DNA from: an archaeon
Lineage (GTDB): Archaea; Nanobdellota; Nanobdellia; Pacearchaeales; GW2011-AR1
Direction of reading: 5' to 3'
DNA length: 41,272 nucleotides
NCBI GenBank assembly: GCA_030699005.1
Contig: JAUYLQ010000018.1
Location: 1-41,272 of the forward strand
Under the pieces are notes generated by a model. The model worked only from the letters and a program-made list of their open reading frames with translations. It ran no database searches and was not told the origin of the DNA. Each line of letters begins with the position of its first letter. The first letter of the stretch is position 1. Positions 14,256 through 19,902 of the stretch are shown here, piece by piece. The position numbers were made by a program, and so were the translations under genes.

Positions 14256-14792
14256 TTATGCTGTGAATAAATTATATTTCTCCATTTCTGTCAATTCCTG
14301 AAAAATTCTTTTTTCGGCTGCTTTTTCAGGGTCAGGAAGATTTGGAATCCTTTCCTTCATTTCTTTGAAAGATTCGAAAGGTTTTTCTTCCCTTTGCTTC
14401 AAAATTTCACTCATGTGCTTTTTTCCGATTCCCGGTAAAAGCTCGATTTGATGAAGTCTTTTGTTTATTGCGAGAGATTCATTAAAAAACTTAACTATTT
14501 TTGTTTCGTTTTCTTTGACCTTTTTTGCAATCACTTCCTGAAGTTGGTTTTTGGCAGTTTCAGTCAACTTTTCTCTCTTCAGTCTTCCAAGGATGTAATA
14601 AACTTTGTCTCTTCTTCCTTCGCCTATGTAGAGATCTTCGTTTATTTCAATACTAACTCCTCTCCTGGGAACAAGTTCCAGAAGAGTAAAATTTTCTTTA
14701 CCAATAGCCTGGACTATGGGCATCATTTTCTTTTCCAAGGGATACCCGTTTGGTAAATATTCTAGCACTGTTGCATAATCTTCTTTTGCCAT
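14256..14792 (-). CDS. DUF655 RNA-binding protein
   Basis: A 178-residue member of the archaeal DUF655 family. The first half is an OB-like domain with DYATVLEYLPNGYP and LYIGEGRRDKVYYILGRL. The second half has a helix-hairpin-helix motif around LLPGIGKKHMSEILKQREEKPFESFKEM. The protein is conserved in archaeal ribosomal clusters between Rpo4 and the KsgA/Dim1 methyltransferase and is thought to bind nucleic acid. KsgA is not next to it here; uS13 follows instead. Confidence 0.9.
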   Translation of the reverse strand: MAKEDYATVLEYLPNGYPLEKKMMPIVQAIGKENFTLLELVPRRGVSIEINEDLYIGEGRRDKVYYILGRLKREKLTETAKNQLQEVIAKKVKENETKIVKFFNESLAINKRLHQIELLPGIGKKHMSEILKQREEKPFESFKEMKERIPNLPDPEKAAEKRIFQELTEMEKYNLFTA

Positions 14793-14797
14793 TTTCT

Positions 14798-15088
14798 TTA
14801 TTTGTGTTCTTTAATTGTCGATAAAATTGTATTTGTTTCATTTTCATCAAGGTTTGAATCAGGTAATATTTTTGATAATTCGTCCTTATCTTCAGGAAGA
14901 AAATCAAGGATTTTTGAAAGGTGTTTATCATTTAATTTGATTAGGTTTAGTGAATTCAGTTTGCCTCTTAGTTCATCTGCCTTCTTGTCGCTCAAAGCAG
15001 TAAACTTTTTCATAAAAGTTTTTATTTCTGGATCCTTGACATAGGAAATTGATTCAGCAATACTAAGAGGAGTTGTTTTTCTTATCAT
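14798..15088 (-). CDS. rpo4: RNA polymerase subunit Rpo4 (F)
   Basis: A 96-residue Rpb4-family protein, partner of Rpo7 in the stalk of archaeal RNA polymerase. It has the expected size, helical make-up and ending, an HRDC-like LPEDKDELSKILPD..LDENETNTILSTI segment. Its ATG overlaps the eL21 stop (15085-15088), the arrangement conserved in Euryarchaeota and DPANN. Confidence 0.85.
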   Translation of the reverse strand: MIRKTTPLSIAESISYVKDPEIKTFMKKFTALSDKKADELRGKLNSLNLIKLNDKHLSKILDFLPEDKDELSKILPDSNLDENETNTILSTIKEHK

Positions 15089-15357
15089 TTTATTTTTCCG
15101 GCAATATGTTTTATTTTTTTTAAATGAACGGCCTCAATTAAAAATGTTTTTTCAAGGTTCTGGTCATTCAATTTCACAAGGTAGGACTTTCCTCTTTTTC
15201 CCTGAATGAGCCCAGTTCTACCCTGAATCCTTCTTGGAAAATGTGAAGCAAGTGAAATTTCTCTTTTTACTGCAACCGGTTCATCTTTTTCAAATTTTTG
15301 AAAGTATTCACTGAGTCTGATTTTACCTCTAAGTCTTATGTTTTTCCTTCTTACCAT
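15085..15357 (-). CDS. rpl21e: 50S ribosomal protein eL21
   Basis: A 90-residue eL21, an archaeal/eukaryotic-specific ribosomal protein. The segments RGKIRLSEYFQKFEKDEPVAV, HFPRRIQGRTGLIQGKRGKSY and LIEAVHLKKI identify it. It is the first gene of the eL21-Rpo4-DUF655-uS13-uS4-uS11-Rpo3 operon and has a TATA box about 26 nt upstream. Confidence 0.95.
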   Translation of the reverse strand: MVRRKNIRLRGKIRLSEYFQKFEKDEPVAVKREISLASHFPRRIQGRTGLIQGKRGKSYLVKLNDQNLEKTFLIEAVHLKKIKHIAGKIK

Positions 15358-15379
15358 AAATATTGAGAAAAAGAACTCA

Positions 15380-15387
15380 TTTAAAAA
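15380..15387 (-). promoter_or_regulatory. TATA box of the eL21/Rpo4/uS13 operon
   Basis: On the minus strand this reads TTTTTAAA, centred about 26 nt before the eL21 ATG, which implies a leaderless transcript. Confidence 0.5.
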
Positions 15388-15411
15388 CTTATCTTTTAAA
15401 TAAAAAAGGGG

Positions 15412-15561
15412 TTAGATGTCTCCTTGGCTGTGGGAGGTTTCCATTTTTTCGAGTATAGTGTTAAACATTTTTTCTCCCCATACTCCCTTCCCGCATCTCT
15501 CACAAAAATCAATGATGCTATCCTCAGAAATATTCTCTTTGCAATAAAGGCATTTTCTCAT
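15412..15561 (-). CDS. Small zinc-ribbon-like protein
   Basis: A 49-residue open reading frame with two CxxC knuckles, at Cys4/Cys7 (KCLYC) and Cys20/Cys23 (FCERCG), as expected for a single zinc-binding site. GAGGG lies just upstream of the ATG at a usable spacing. Small proteins of this pattern are common next to translation genes in archaea. It could be a double-knuckle RNA- or DNA-binding protein, but no family is assigned. Confidence 0.65.
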   Translation of the reverse strand: MRKCLYCKENISEDSIIDFCERCGKGVWGEKMFNTILEKMETSHSQGDI

Positions 15562-15679
15562 TTTTTGTCCCTCTTTTAGAATAATTGGTTCGTTTTATTT
15601 TTAAATATTTATATTTTTTAAAAATCACTTCAAAAAAGAAATTCGTAAGCTTTAAAAACTAAAAGTAGTGAACTTATAT

Positions 15680-15877
15680 ATGATAATTCCAGTCAGATGT
15701 TTTTCCTGCGGAAAGCCACTTGGGCACTTGTGGGAAGAATATAAAAAAAGAATCGAAGCCGGAGAAGAAAAAAAGAAAGTTTTGGATGAATTTGGACTAG
15801 AAAGGTTCTGTTGCAGATCTGTCTTTTTAGGGCAGGCAGACACCCTAGAGCTTGTTAGTCGGTTTAAGAAAGCTTAA
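15680..15877 (+). CDS. rpo10: RNA polymerase subunit Rpo10 (N)
   Basis: A 65-residue zinc-binding subunit with the diagnostic start MIIPVRCFSCGK, cysteines 7, 10, 44 and 45 (CxxC...CC) and the ending of the family. It corresponds to eukaryotic Rpb10. ATG 15680 is chosen over an in-frame GTG at 15668 because the family starts exactly at MIIPVRC. It is often next to uS9 in archaea but stands apart here. Confidence 0.96.
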   Translation: MIIPVRCFSCGKPLGHLWEEYKKRIEAGEEKKKVLDEFGLERFCCRSVFLGQADTLELVSRFKKA

Positions 15878-15909
15878 ATTTAATACGATTTTTTTAATTT
15901 TTTATCTTA

Positions 15910-15926
15910 CCCGAAACCTTTTCGGG
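15910..15926. terminator. Hairpin between convergent genes
   Basis: CCCGAAA/TTTCGGG forms a 7-bp stem between Rpo10 and the convergent RNase P gene. Two T runs lie on the plus strand just before it (15888-15905), which would themselves end the Rpo10 transcript. Confidence 0.45.
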
Positions 15927-15932
15927 AAATGA

Positions 15933-16193
15933 TTAGATTTTAATCCTTTTAATTTTTCCGCAATTTTTGCATACAATTGTTTTGAAACCGTTTTTTATTC
16001 TTATTTTTTCATTTCCCTGGAAAGGGAAGAGGCACTTCTTACAGAATGTTTTTTTGTATATGTTTAGGGAAATTTTTTGATTTGCAGATAATTTTTTTAT
16101 TTTTTTTATTTCCTTCGGGGTTTTGTCTGACATATCTTTGAAGAAATCTTTGATTTTTTCTTTTGCATCTGATTTAGAAATCTTCTTTTTCAT
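15933..16193 (-). CDS. rnp4: RNase P protein subunit Rpp21 (Rnp4)
   Basis: An 86-residue Rpr2/Rpp21-family protein. A helical N-terminal half is followed by a zinc ribbon with Cys51/Cys54 (TFCKKCLFP) and Cys75/Cys78 (VCKNCGKIKR), and the NEKIRIKNGF turn seen in archaeal Rnp4. It binds the specificity domain of RNase P RNA with Rpp29 and helps remove tRNA 5' leaders. It lies next to tRNA-Gly on the same strand. Confidence 0.88.
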   Translation of the reverse strand: MKKKISKSDAKEKIKDFFKDMSDKTPKEIKKIKKLSANQKISLNIYKKTFCKKCLFPFQGNEKIRIKNGFKTIVCKNCGKIKRIKI

Positions 16194-16205
16194 TTACATT
16201 AAAAA

Positions 16206-16297
16206 TGCGTCGGCCGGGATTCGAACCCGGGTCAACTGGTCACTTCGCAATTTAATTGCCTGGAAGCCAGTTATACTGACCACTGTACTACCAACGC
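16206..16297 (-). tRNA. tRNA-Gly(TCC) with 20-nt intron
   Basis: Acceptor stem GCGTTGG pairs with CCGACGC, allowing wobble, and the T-arm is CCGGG TTCGAAT CCCGG. The anticodon stem ACTGG/CCAGT encloses loop CTTCCA plus an insertion and one more A, giving anticodon TCC. The insertion of 20 nt (forward 16241-16260) lies at position 37/38, the canonical archaeal site. It contains GCAAT/ATTGC, so a bulge-helix-bulge for the splicing endonuclease is likely. Discriminator A; no CCA encoded. Confidence 0.92.
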
Positions 16298-16311
16298 ACA
16301 TATCTAATTAC

Positions 16312-16761
16312 TCAGATTTTCTTTAATAAACTTTTTTGTTTTCTTAAAAACTCCTTATGGGGAGGGGCCGTATTCTCAGGAATATCTTTACGAAAGTTGA
16401 AATCTTCAGATTCTTCATTAAGTTTAACTTCAACGGACAAAGGTTCCGCAAGAAATACAAGCGAAACAGAGTGCCTCTCGAATCCGAGAACTTTTTCATG
16501 AGGAAATTCTATGTAACCTAAAAATTTCTTTATTTCAATGTTTAAACCTGTCTCCCTTTTTGCGATTCGTTTTCCAGCCTCCTCAAGACTCTCATTTAAA
16601 AGGACACCTCCTCCTGGCAAGTGCCACATTCCTCTAAATGGTTCAATAGCTCTTTTTGTGAATAAAATCCCCTCTTTAGACTTAATCAATAAATCTATTG
16701 TTAAGCGGGGAACTCTTGAATAAATTGATTTAAATTCTTCATGGGAAAATTCTTTTGGCAT
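16312..16761 (-). CDS. Nudix hydrolase, GDP-mannose mannosyl hydrolase-like
   Basis: A 149-residue Nudix protein. The box runs from Gly51 through Glu57, Arg65 and Glu70 to Gly72, but the glutamates expected at 66 and 69 are Ile and Arg. This altered box (R-I-x-x-x-E-x-G) and the preamble around VPRLTIDLLIKSKEGILFTKR and GMWHLPGG resemble GDP-mannose mannosyl hydrolases, which cut GDP-hexoses rather than nucleoside diphosphates. With a sugar nucleotide locus nearby, control of a GDP-sugar pool is plausible; substrate is inference. Confidence 0.78.
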   Translation of the reverse strand: MPKEFSHEEFKSIYSRVPRLTIDLLIKSKEGILFTKRAIEPFRGMWHLPGGGVLLNESLEEAGKRIAKRETGLNIEIKKFLGYIEFPHEKVLGFERHSVSLVFLAEPLSVEVKLNEESEDFNFRKDIPENTAPPHKEFLRKQKSLLKKI

Positions 16762-16798
16762 TTAAACCTGAAAAGAAATGCCTTAATAAAATTTTTGG

Positions 16799-16863
16799 AC
16801 GCCCGAGGCAGGATTTTGCCCTTTAGGGTACACCTTGTGTGGCACCTGCGAGCAGGTTCTTGA
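16799..16863 (-). repeat. Degenerate 3' copy of tRNA-Arg with T-loop insertion
   Basis: ACGCCCGAGGCAGGATTT (forward 16799-16816) repeats exactly at 16867-16884, the 3' end of tRNA-Arg, with a 68-nt period. Beyond it ACCTGCGA matches again, but about 27 nt replace the 2 nt of the T-loop. The insertion can form two tiny hairpins (CCC/GGG and ACAC/GTGT). It is therefore a partial tRNA 3' end with an interrupted T-arm. Confidence 0.75.
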
Positions 16864-16867
16864 AAAA

Positions 16868-16942
16868 CGCCCGAGGCAGGATTTGAACCTGCGACCTACG
16901 CATTAGGAGTGCGTCGCTCTATCCAGGCTGAGCTACCCAGGC
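16868..16942 (-). tRNA. tRNA-Arg(CCT)
   Basis: A 75-nt class I tRNA. Acceptor GCCTGGG pairs with CTCGGGC including two G-T pairs, and the D-arm is GCTCAGCCTGGATAGAGC. Anticodon stem ACGCA/TGCGT encloses loop CTCCTAA, giving anticodon CCT. T-arm GCAGG TTCAAAT CCTGC; discriminator G. It follows tRNA-Leu by 4 nt on the same strand, so they are probably co-transcribed. Confidence 0.93.
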
Positions 16943-16946
16943 AAAT

Positions 16947-17029
16947 TGCGAGGACTAGGATTCGAACCTAGGTAAGGATAAACCACTAGAGCCTTAATCT
17001 AGCCCGTTTGACCACTCCGGCATCCCCGC
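16947..17029 (-). tRNA. tRNA-Leu with anticodon AAG
   Basis: An 83-nt class II tRNA with acceptor GCGGGGA/TCCTCGC (one G-T), the same D-arm as tRNA-Leu(CAA), and T-arm CTAGG/CCTAG. The anticodon stem CTAGA/TCTAG is perfect and fixes a 7-nt loop TTAAGGC, so positions 34-36 read AAG. Archaea normally carry G, not A, at position 34 of this tRNA. Shifting the frame of the loop destroys the stem. The variable arm is weakly paired. Confidence 0.85.
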
Positions 17030-17051
17030 ATGTACGATGATGATGGATGAG

Positions 17052-17063
17052 CCAAAGAATATT
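17052..17063 (-). promoter_or_regulatory. tRNA-Leu(AAG)/tRNA-Arg promoter element
   Basis: On the minus strand this reads AATATTCTTTGG. The AATATT ends 28 nt before the tRNA start, as at tRNA-Leu(CAA) (3244-3255). The surrounding GTCGCC and GGCTCATCC also match that locus. Confidence 0.6.
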
Positions 17064-17069
17064 GGCGAC

Positions 17070-17087
17070 CTCCGGCATCCCCGCATG
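17070..17087 (-). repeat. Partial copy of the 5' end of tRNA-Leu(AAG)
   Basis: CTCCGGCATCCCCGCATG (forward) repeats 17015-17032 exactly, 55 nt away. It covers the first 15 nt of the tRNA plus three flanking bases, up to the D-arm. This is the same design and the same 55-nt period as at tRNA-Leu(CAA). Confidence 0.85.
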
Positions 17088-17117
17088 AATTTCTTATAAA
17101 CCGGCGGTATAAAAAGT

Positions 17118-17125
17118 TTTATAAA
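17118..17125 (+). promoter_or_regulatory. TATA box of 5S rRNA
   Basis: TTTATAAA lies centred 26-27 nt before the first paired base of the 5S rRNA. Confidence 0.6.
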
Positions 17126-17147
17126 CTGGGCTAATCTTCAAAAATTG

Positions 17148-17259
17148 AAGACGGCCCTAGTAGGTTGGAAACACCTGTTCTCTTTCCGAACACAGAAGTT
17201 AAGCTTCCTACGTTACTGGCTTTAGTGTCCGACAAGATGCGAAACCAATAAGTCGTCTT
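17148..17259 (+). rRNA. rrf: 5S ribosomal RNA
   Basis: The core CCGAACACAGAAGTTAAGC is the conserved loop B/helix III region of 5S rRNA, preceded by GGTTGGAAACACC. Ends AAGACGGC (17148-17155) and GTCGTCTT (17252-17259) pair as helix I with one G-T. The predicted length of 112 nt is slightly short for the family. It stands alone, unlinked to 16S or 23S, with its own TATA box; a T-rich tail follows. Confidence 0.9.
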
Positions 17260-17291
17260 TCATTTTCTTTTAAATTCCTTTGATTAACAAA

Positions 17292-17301
17292 CTTTATATA
17301 T
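17292..17301 (+). promoter_or_regulatory. TATA box of secF-secD
   Basis: CTTTATATAT begins 30 nt before the SecF ATG at 17322. A leaderless or nearly leaderless transcript is expected. Confidence 0.55.
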
Positions 17302-17321
17302 CAAAAAATTTTCAAGTTTGA

Positions 17322-18236
17322 ATGGAAGAAGGAGAGACAAGTAAAAAAAACTGGCACGATAAGCACTATAAATTACTTCTTTTAATACCCCTTATTCTGA
17401 TAGTCGGTTCCTTCATATATATCGGGCTTACTTATGTGAACACGGGGGACTTTATCTATAAAGACATTTCTCTTACGGGGGGAACTTCTATCACAATTTA
17501 TGATGGAAACATTTCCCTCAGTGATTTGGAAAGTGATCTTTCTTCAAGCCTGGAAAAGTTATCAACAAAAAGTCTTTACGAATTTGGAACAAATAACCAA
17601 GTAGCAGTCGTTGTTGAAACAACTCTTAATCCGGAAGAAGCGAAGAGTATTTTGGAGAACTATCTTGGATACGAACTTATTGAAGGGGAAAATTCAGACA
17701 TTACTTTTACAGGCTCGGTTTTGAGTGAAAGTTTTTATAGTCAGCTTTTAATCGCAATTTTGATTGCTTTTTTTTTCATGGCTGTTGTGGTTTTTATAAT
17801 TTTTAGAAGCTTTGTTCCTTCCGCTGTAGTTATCTTCTCCGCCTTTGCAGACATTTTAATGACTCTTGCTGTTGTTGACGTTTTAGGAATAAAAATGTCC
17901 ACTGCGGGAATAGTTGCTTTTCTTATGCTTATTGGTTACTCAGTAGACACAGACATCCTCCTTACAACAAGGATATTAAAAAGACACGAAGGAAGTTTAA
18001 ATGAGAGGACTTTCGGTGCATTTAAAACCGGAATGACAATGACCCTCACATCCTTATTTGCAGTCATTGTCGCTTTAGTTATTGTTCAATCTTTTTCAGT
18101 TGTTTTGGCTCAAATTTTCACGATTCTCTTAATAGGATTAGTGTTTGATATGGTAAACACATGGGTAACAAACGTTTCAATATTAAAGTGGTATGTTAAA
18201 AAGAAGGAGGAAATAAAAGATGAAATTAGGGTTTAG
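17322..18236 (+). CDS. secF: Protein translocase subunit SecF
   Basis: A 304-residue SecF with six predicted membrane helices. The first is at about residues 18-37, followed by an extracytoplasmic domain starting KDISLTGGTSITIY. A five-helix bundle follows with VVVFIIFRSFVPSAVVIFSAFAD and the LMLIGYSVDTDILLTTRI motif of the RND-type SecDF family. With SecD it uses the proton gradient to help proteins through SecYEG. Its stop lies inside the start of secD (17-nt overlap), so the pair is translationally coupled in the usual archaeal secF-secD order. Confidence 0.95.
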   Translation: MEEGETSKKNWHDKHYKLLLLIPLILIVGSFIYIGLTYVNTGDFIYKDISLTGGTSITIYDGNISLSDLESDLSSSLEKLSTKSLYEFGTNNQVAVVVETTLNPEEAKSILENYLGYELIEGENSDITFTGSVLSESFYSQLLIAILIAFFFMAVVVFIIFRSFVPSAVVIFSAFADILMTLAVVDVLGIKMSTAGIVAFLMLIGYSVDTDILLTTRILKRHEGSLNERTFGAFKTGMTMTLTSLFAVIVALVIVQSFSVVLAQIFTILLIGLVFDMVNTWVTNVSILKWYVKKKEEIKDEIRV

Positions 18237-19752
18237 GATATGGCTTTTAATCTTCGTGCTCATTTTTTCACTTATTCTTATTTTTGGACTTCCTCCAAAA
18301 GTTTTCCAGTCCGGGGTAGTTGTAACAGATTTAGATTCAAATTCAAGTTTGTTTGATCAAGGGTTAAGGTCTGGAGAGATTATAACATCGATAAATGACA
18401 AACCCATAAAAAATTTAGAAAGTTATTCAGAAGCAATTTCATTAAATCTCGTTCCAGGTGTCAATTCGAGTTTAATTTTTTCGACTGACAAGGGGGAATA
18501 CTCTTTTTATGGAAGCAAGCTTCCAAATTTGACTGTTGAAGAAATTCCAGATACAAATTTGAAACTGGGGCTTGACCTCGCTGGAGGTGCAAGGGCACTT
18601 ATTAAAGCAGAAAACAAATCTTTATCCGGGAGTGAATTAAATGACCTTGTTCAGATTACTCAGAACAGGCTGAATGCTTTTGGTTTAACAGATTTGACTG
18701 TTTCCCCTGTAAGCGACCTTTCGGGAAACAATTTTATGTTAATCGAGATTGCGGGTGCAACCCCAAAAGATTTAAGGGAGTTAATTTCTGAACAAGGAAA
18801 GTTTGAAGCAAAAATAGGAAATGAGACAGTTTTTGTCGGGGGCAAAAGGGATATTGCCTCTGTTGGAAGAGACGCCCAAAATGCAAGAATTGAAGGATGC
18901 AACGAAGACGCCGGAGGGTATATCTGTCGGTTTAGTTTTTCTGTTACTCTTAGTCCCGAAGCTGCAGAAAGGCACGCGGAAATAACAAAAGACATACCAG
19001 TTAATGTTACCCCGGAGGGAAATTATCTTTCCAAAAAATTAGATTTATATTTGGATGACAATCTTGTGGATAGTCTTCTTATAAGTGAAGGGCTTAAAGG
19101 GATTGTTACAACCCAAATTTCTATTTCAGGTTCAGGAACAGGGTCAACTGAAGAGGCAGCTATTTCTGACACCAAAAATCAAATGAAAAAACTCCAGACA
19201 ATATTAATCACGGGGAGCCTCCCTTACAAACTCGAAATAATTAAACTCGATACTATCTCCCCTCTTCTTGGAGAAGAATTCATAAAGTTTATTTTAATTG
19301 CAGGAGTAGCTGCTATCTTAGTGATTTCAATAACTGTCTTTGTAAGATATAGAAAAATTAAGTCTTCAATTGCAATGGTTGGAACGTCTGTTTCAGAACT
19401 GGTAATTATTCTTGGAGTTGCAGCATTAATTCAGTGGAATCTTGACTTGCCTTCAATTGCAGGAATTCTTGCAGGGATTGGAACAGGAATTGATGATGTA
19501 ATTGTATTAATGGATGAAACAGCAAGTAAAGTAGTTCTTAGTATCGGGCAAAAGATAAAGAGGGCTTTTGCAATTATTTTAGGGGCATATTTTACCTCAC
19601 TGGTTTCACTTCTCCCTCTAATGTGGGCAGGAGCAGGACTCTTGAAAGGATTTGCTTTGACGACAATAATAGGAATTTCTGTCGGAGTATTTATTACCCG
19701 TCCTGCATTTGGAGAAATGCTTAGGAGATTTAGTAACAAAGAACAAAACTAA
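18220..19752 (+). CDS. secD: Protein translocase subunit SecD with PDZ-like insert
   Basis: This 510-residue SecD has a first membrane helix at about residues 6-24, the motif LKLGLDLAGGARALI near 112-126, and a large extracytoplasmic domain. A C-terminal five-helix bundle contains GIGTGIDDVIVLMDE. Between the first helix and the LGLDLAGG motif, residues of about 30-95 read like a PDZ domain: SGVVVTDLDSNSSLFDQGL, SGEIITSINDKPIKNLESY and a closing strand. PDZ domains bind C-termini or exposed strands, so it may hold emerging substrates or recruit a protease. It overlaps secF. Confidence 0.93.
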   Translation: MKLGFRIWLLIFVLIFSLILIFGLPPKVFQSGVVVTDLDSNSSLFDQGLRSGEIITSINDKPIKNLESYSEAISLNLVPGVNSSLIFSTDKGEYSFYGSKLPNLTVEEIPDTNLKLGLDLAGGARALIKAENKSLSGSELNDLVQITQNRLNAFGLTDLTVSPVSDLSGNNFMLIEIAGATPKDLRELISEQGKFEAKIGNETVFVGGKRDIASVGRDAQNARIEGCNEDAGGYICRFSFSVTLSPEAAERHAEITKDIPVNVTPEGNYLSKKLDLYLDDNLVDSLLISEGLKGIVTTQISISGSGTGSTEEAAISDTKNQMKKLQTILITGSLPYKLEIIKLDTISPLLGEEFIKFILIAGVAAILVISITVFVRYRKIKSSIAMVGTSVSELVIILGVAALIQWNLDLPSIAGILAGIGTGIDDVIVLMDETASKVVLSIGQKIKRAFAIILGAYFTSLVSLLPLMWAGAGLLKGFALTTIIGISVGVFITRPAFGEMLRRFSNKEQN

Positions 19753-19873
19753 TTTTGATTATAGATTTTATCCAATTCTAAAAAAATCCTAAAATCCTCA
19801 AAAATTCACCTGAAGAAATGATACCAAAAGAATTGAATAGAGATTCTCTCCCTGAGATTCTTAATAAACAAAC

Positions 19874-19881
19874 TTTAAAAA
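19874..19881 (+). promoter_or_regulatory. TATA box of aglB
   Basis: TTTAAAAA lies about 26 nt before ATG 19903 and supports that start over the TTG at 19900. Confidence 0.5.
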
Positions 19882-19902
19882 AGGTTTTTTCTTGGTATTT
19901 TG

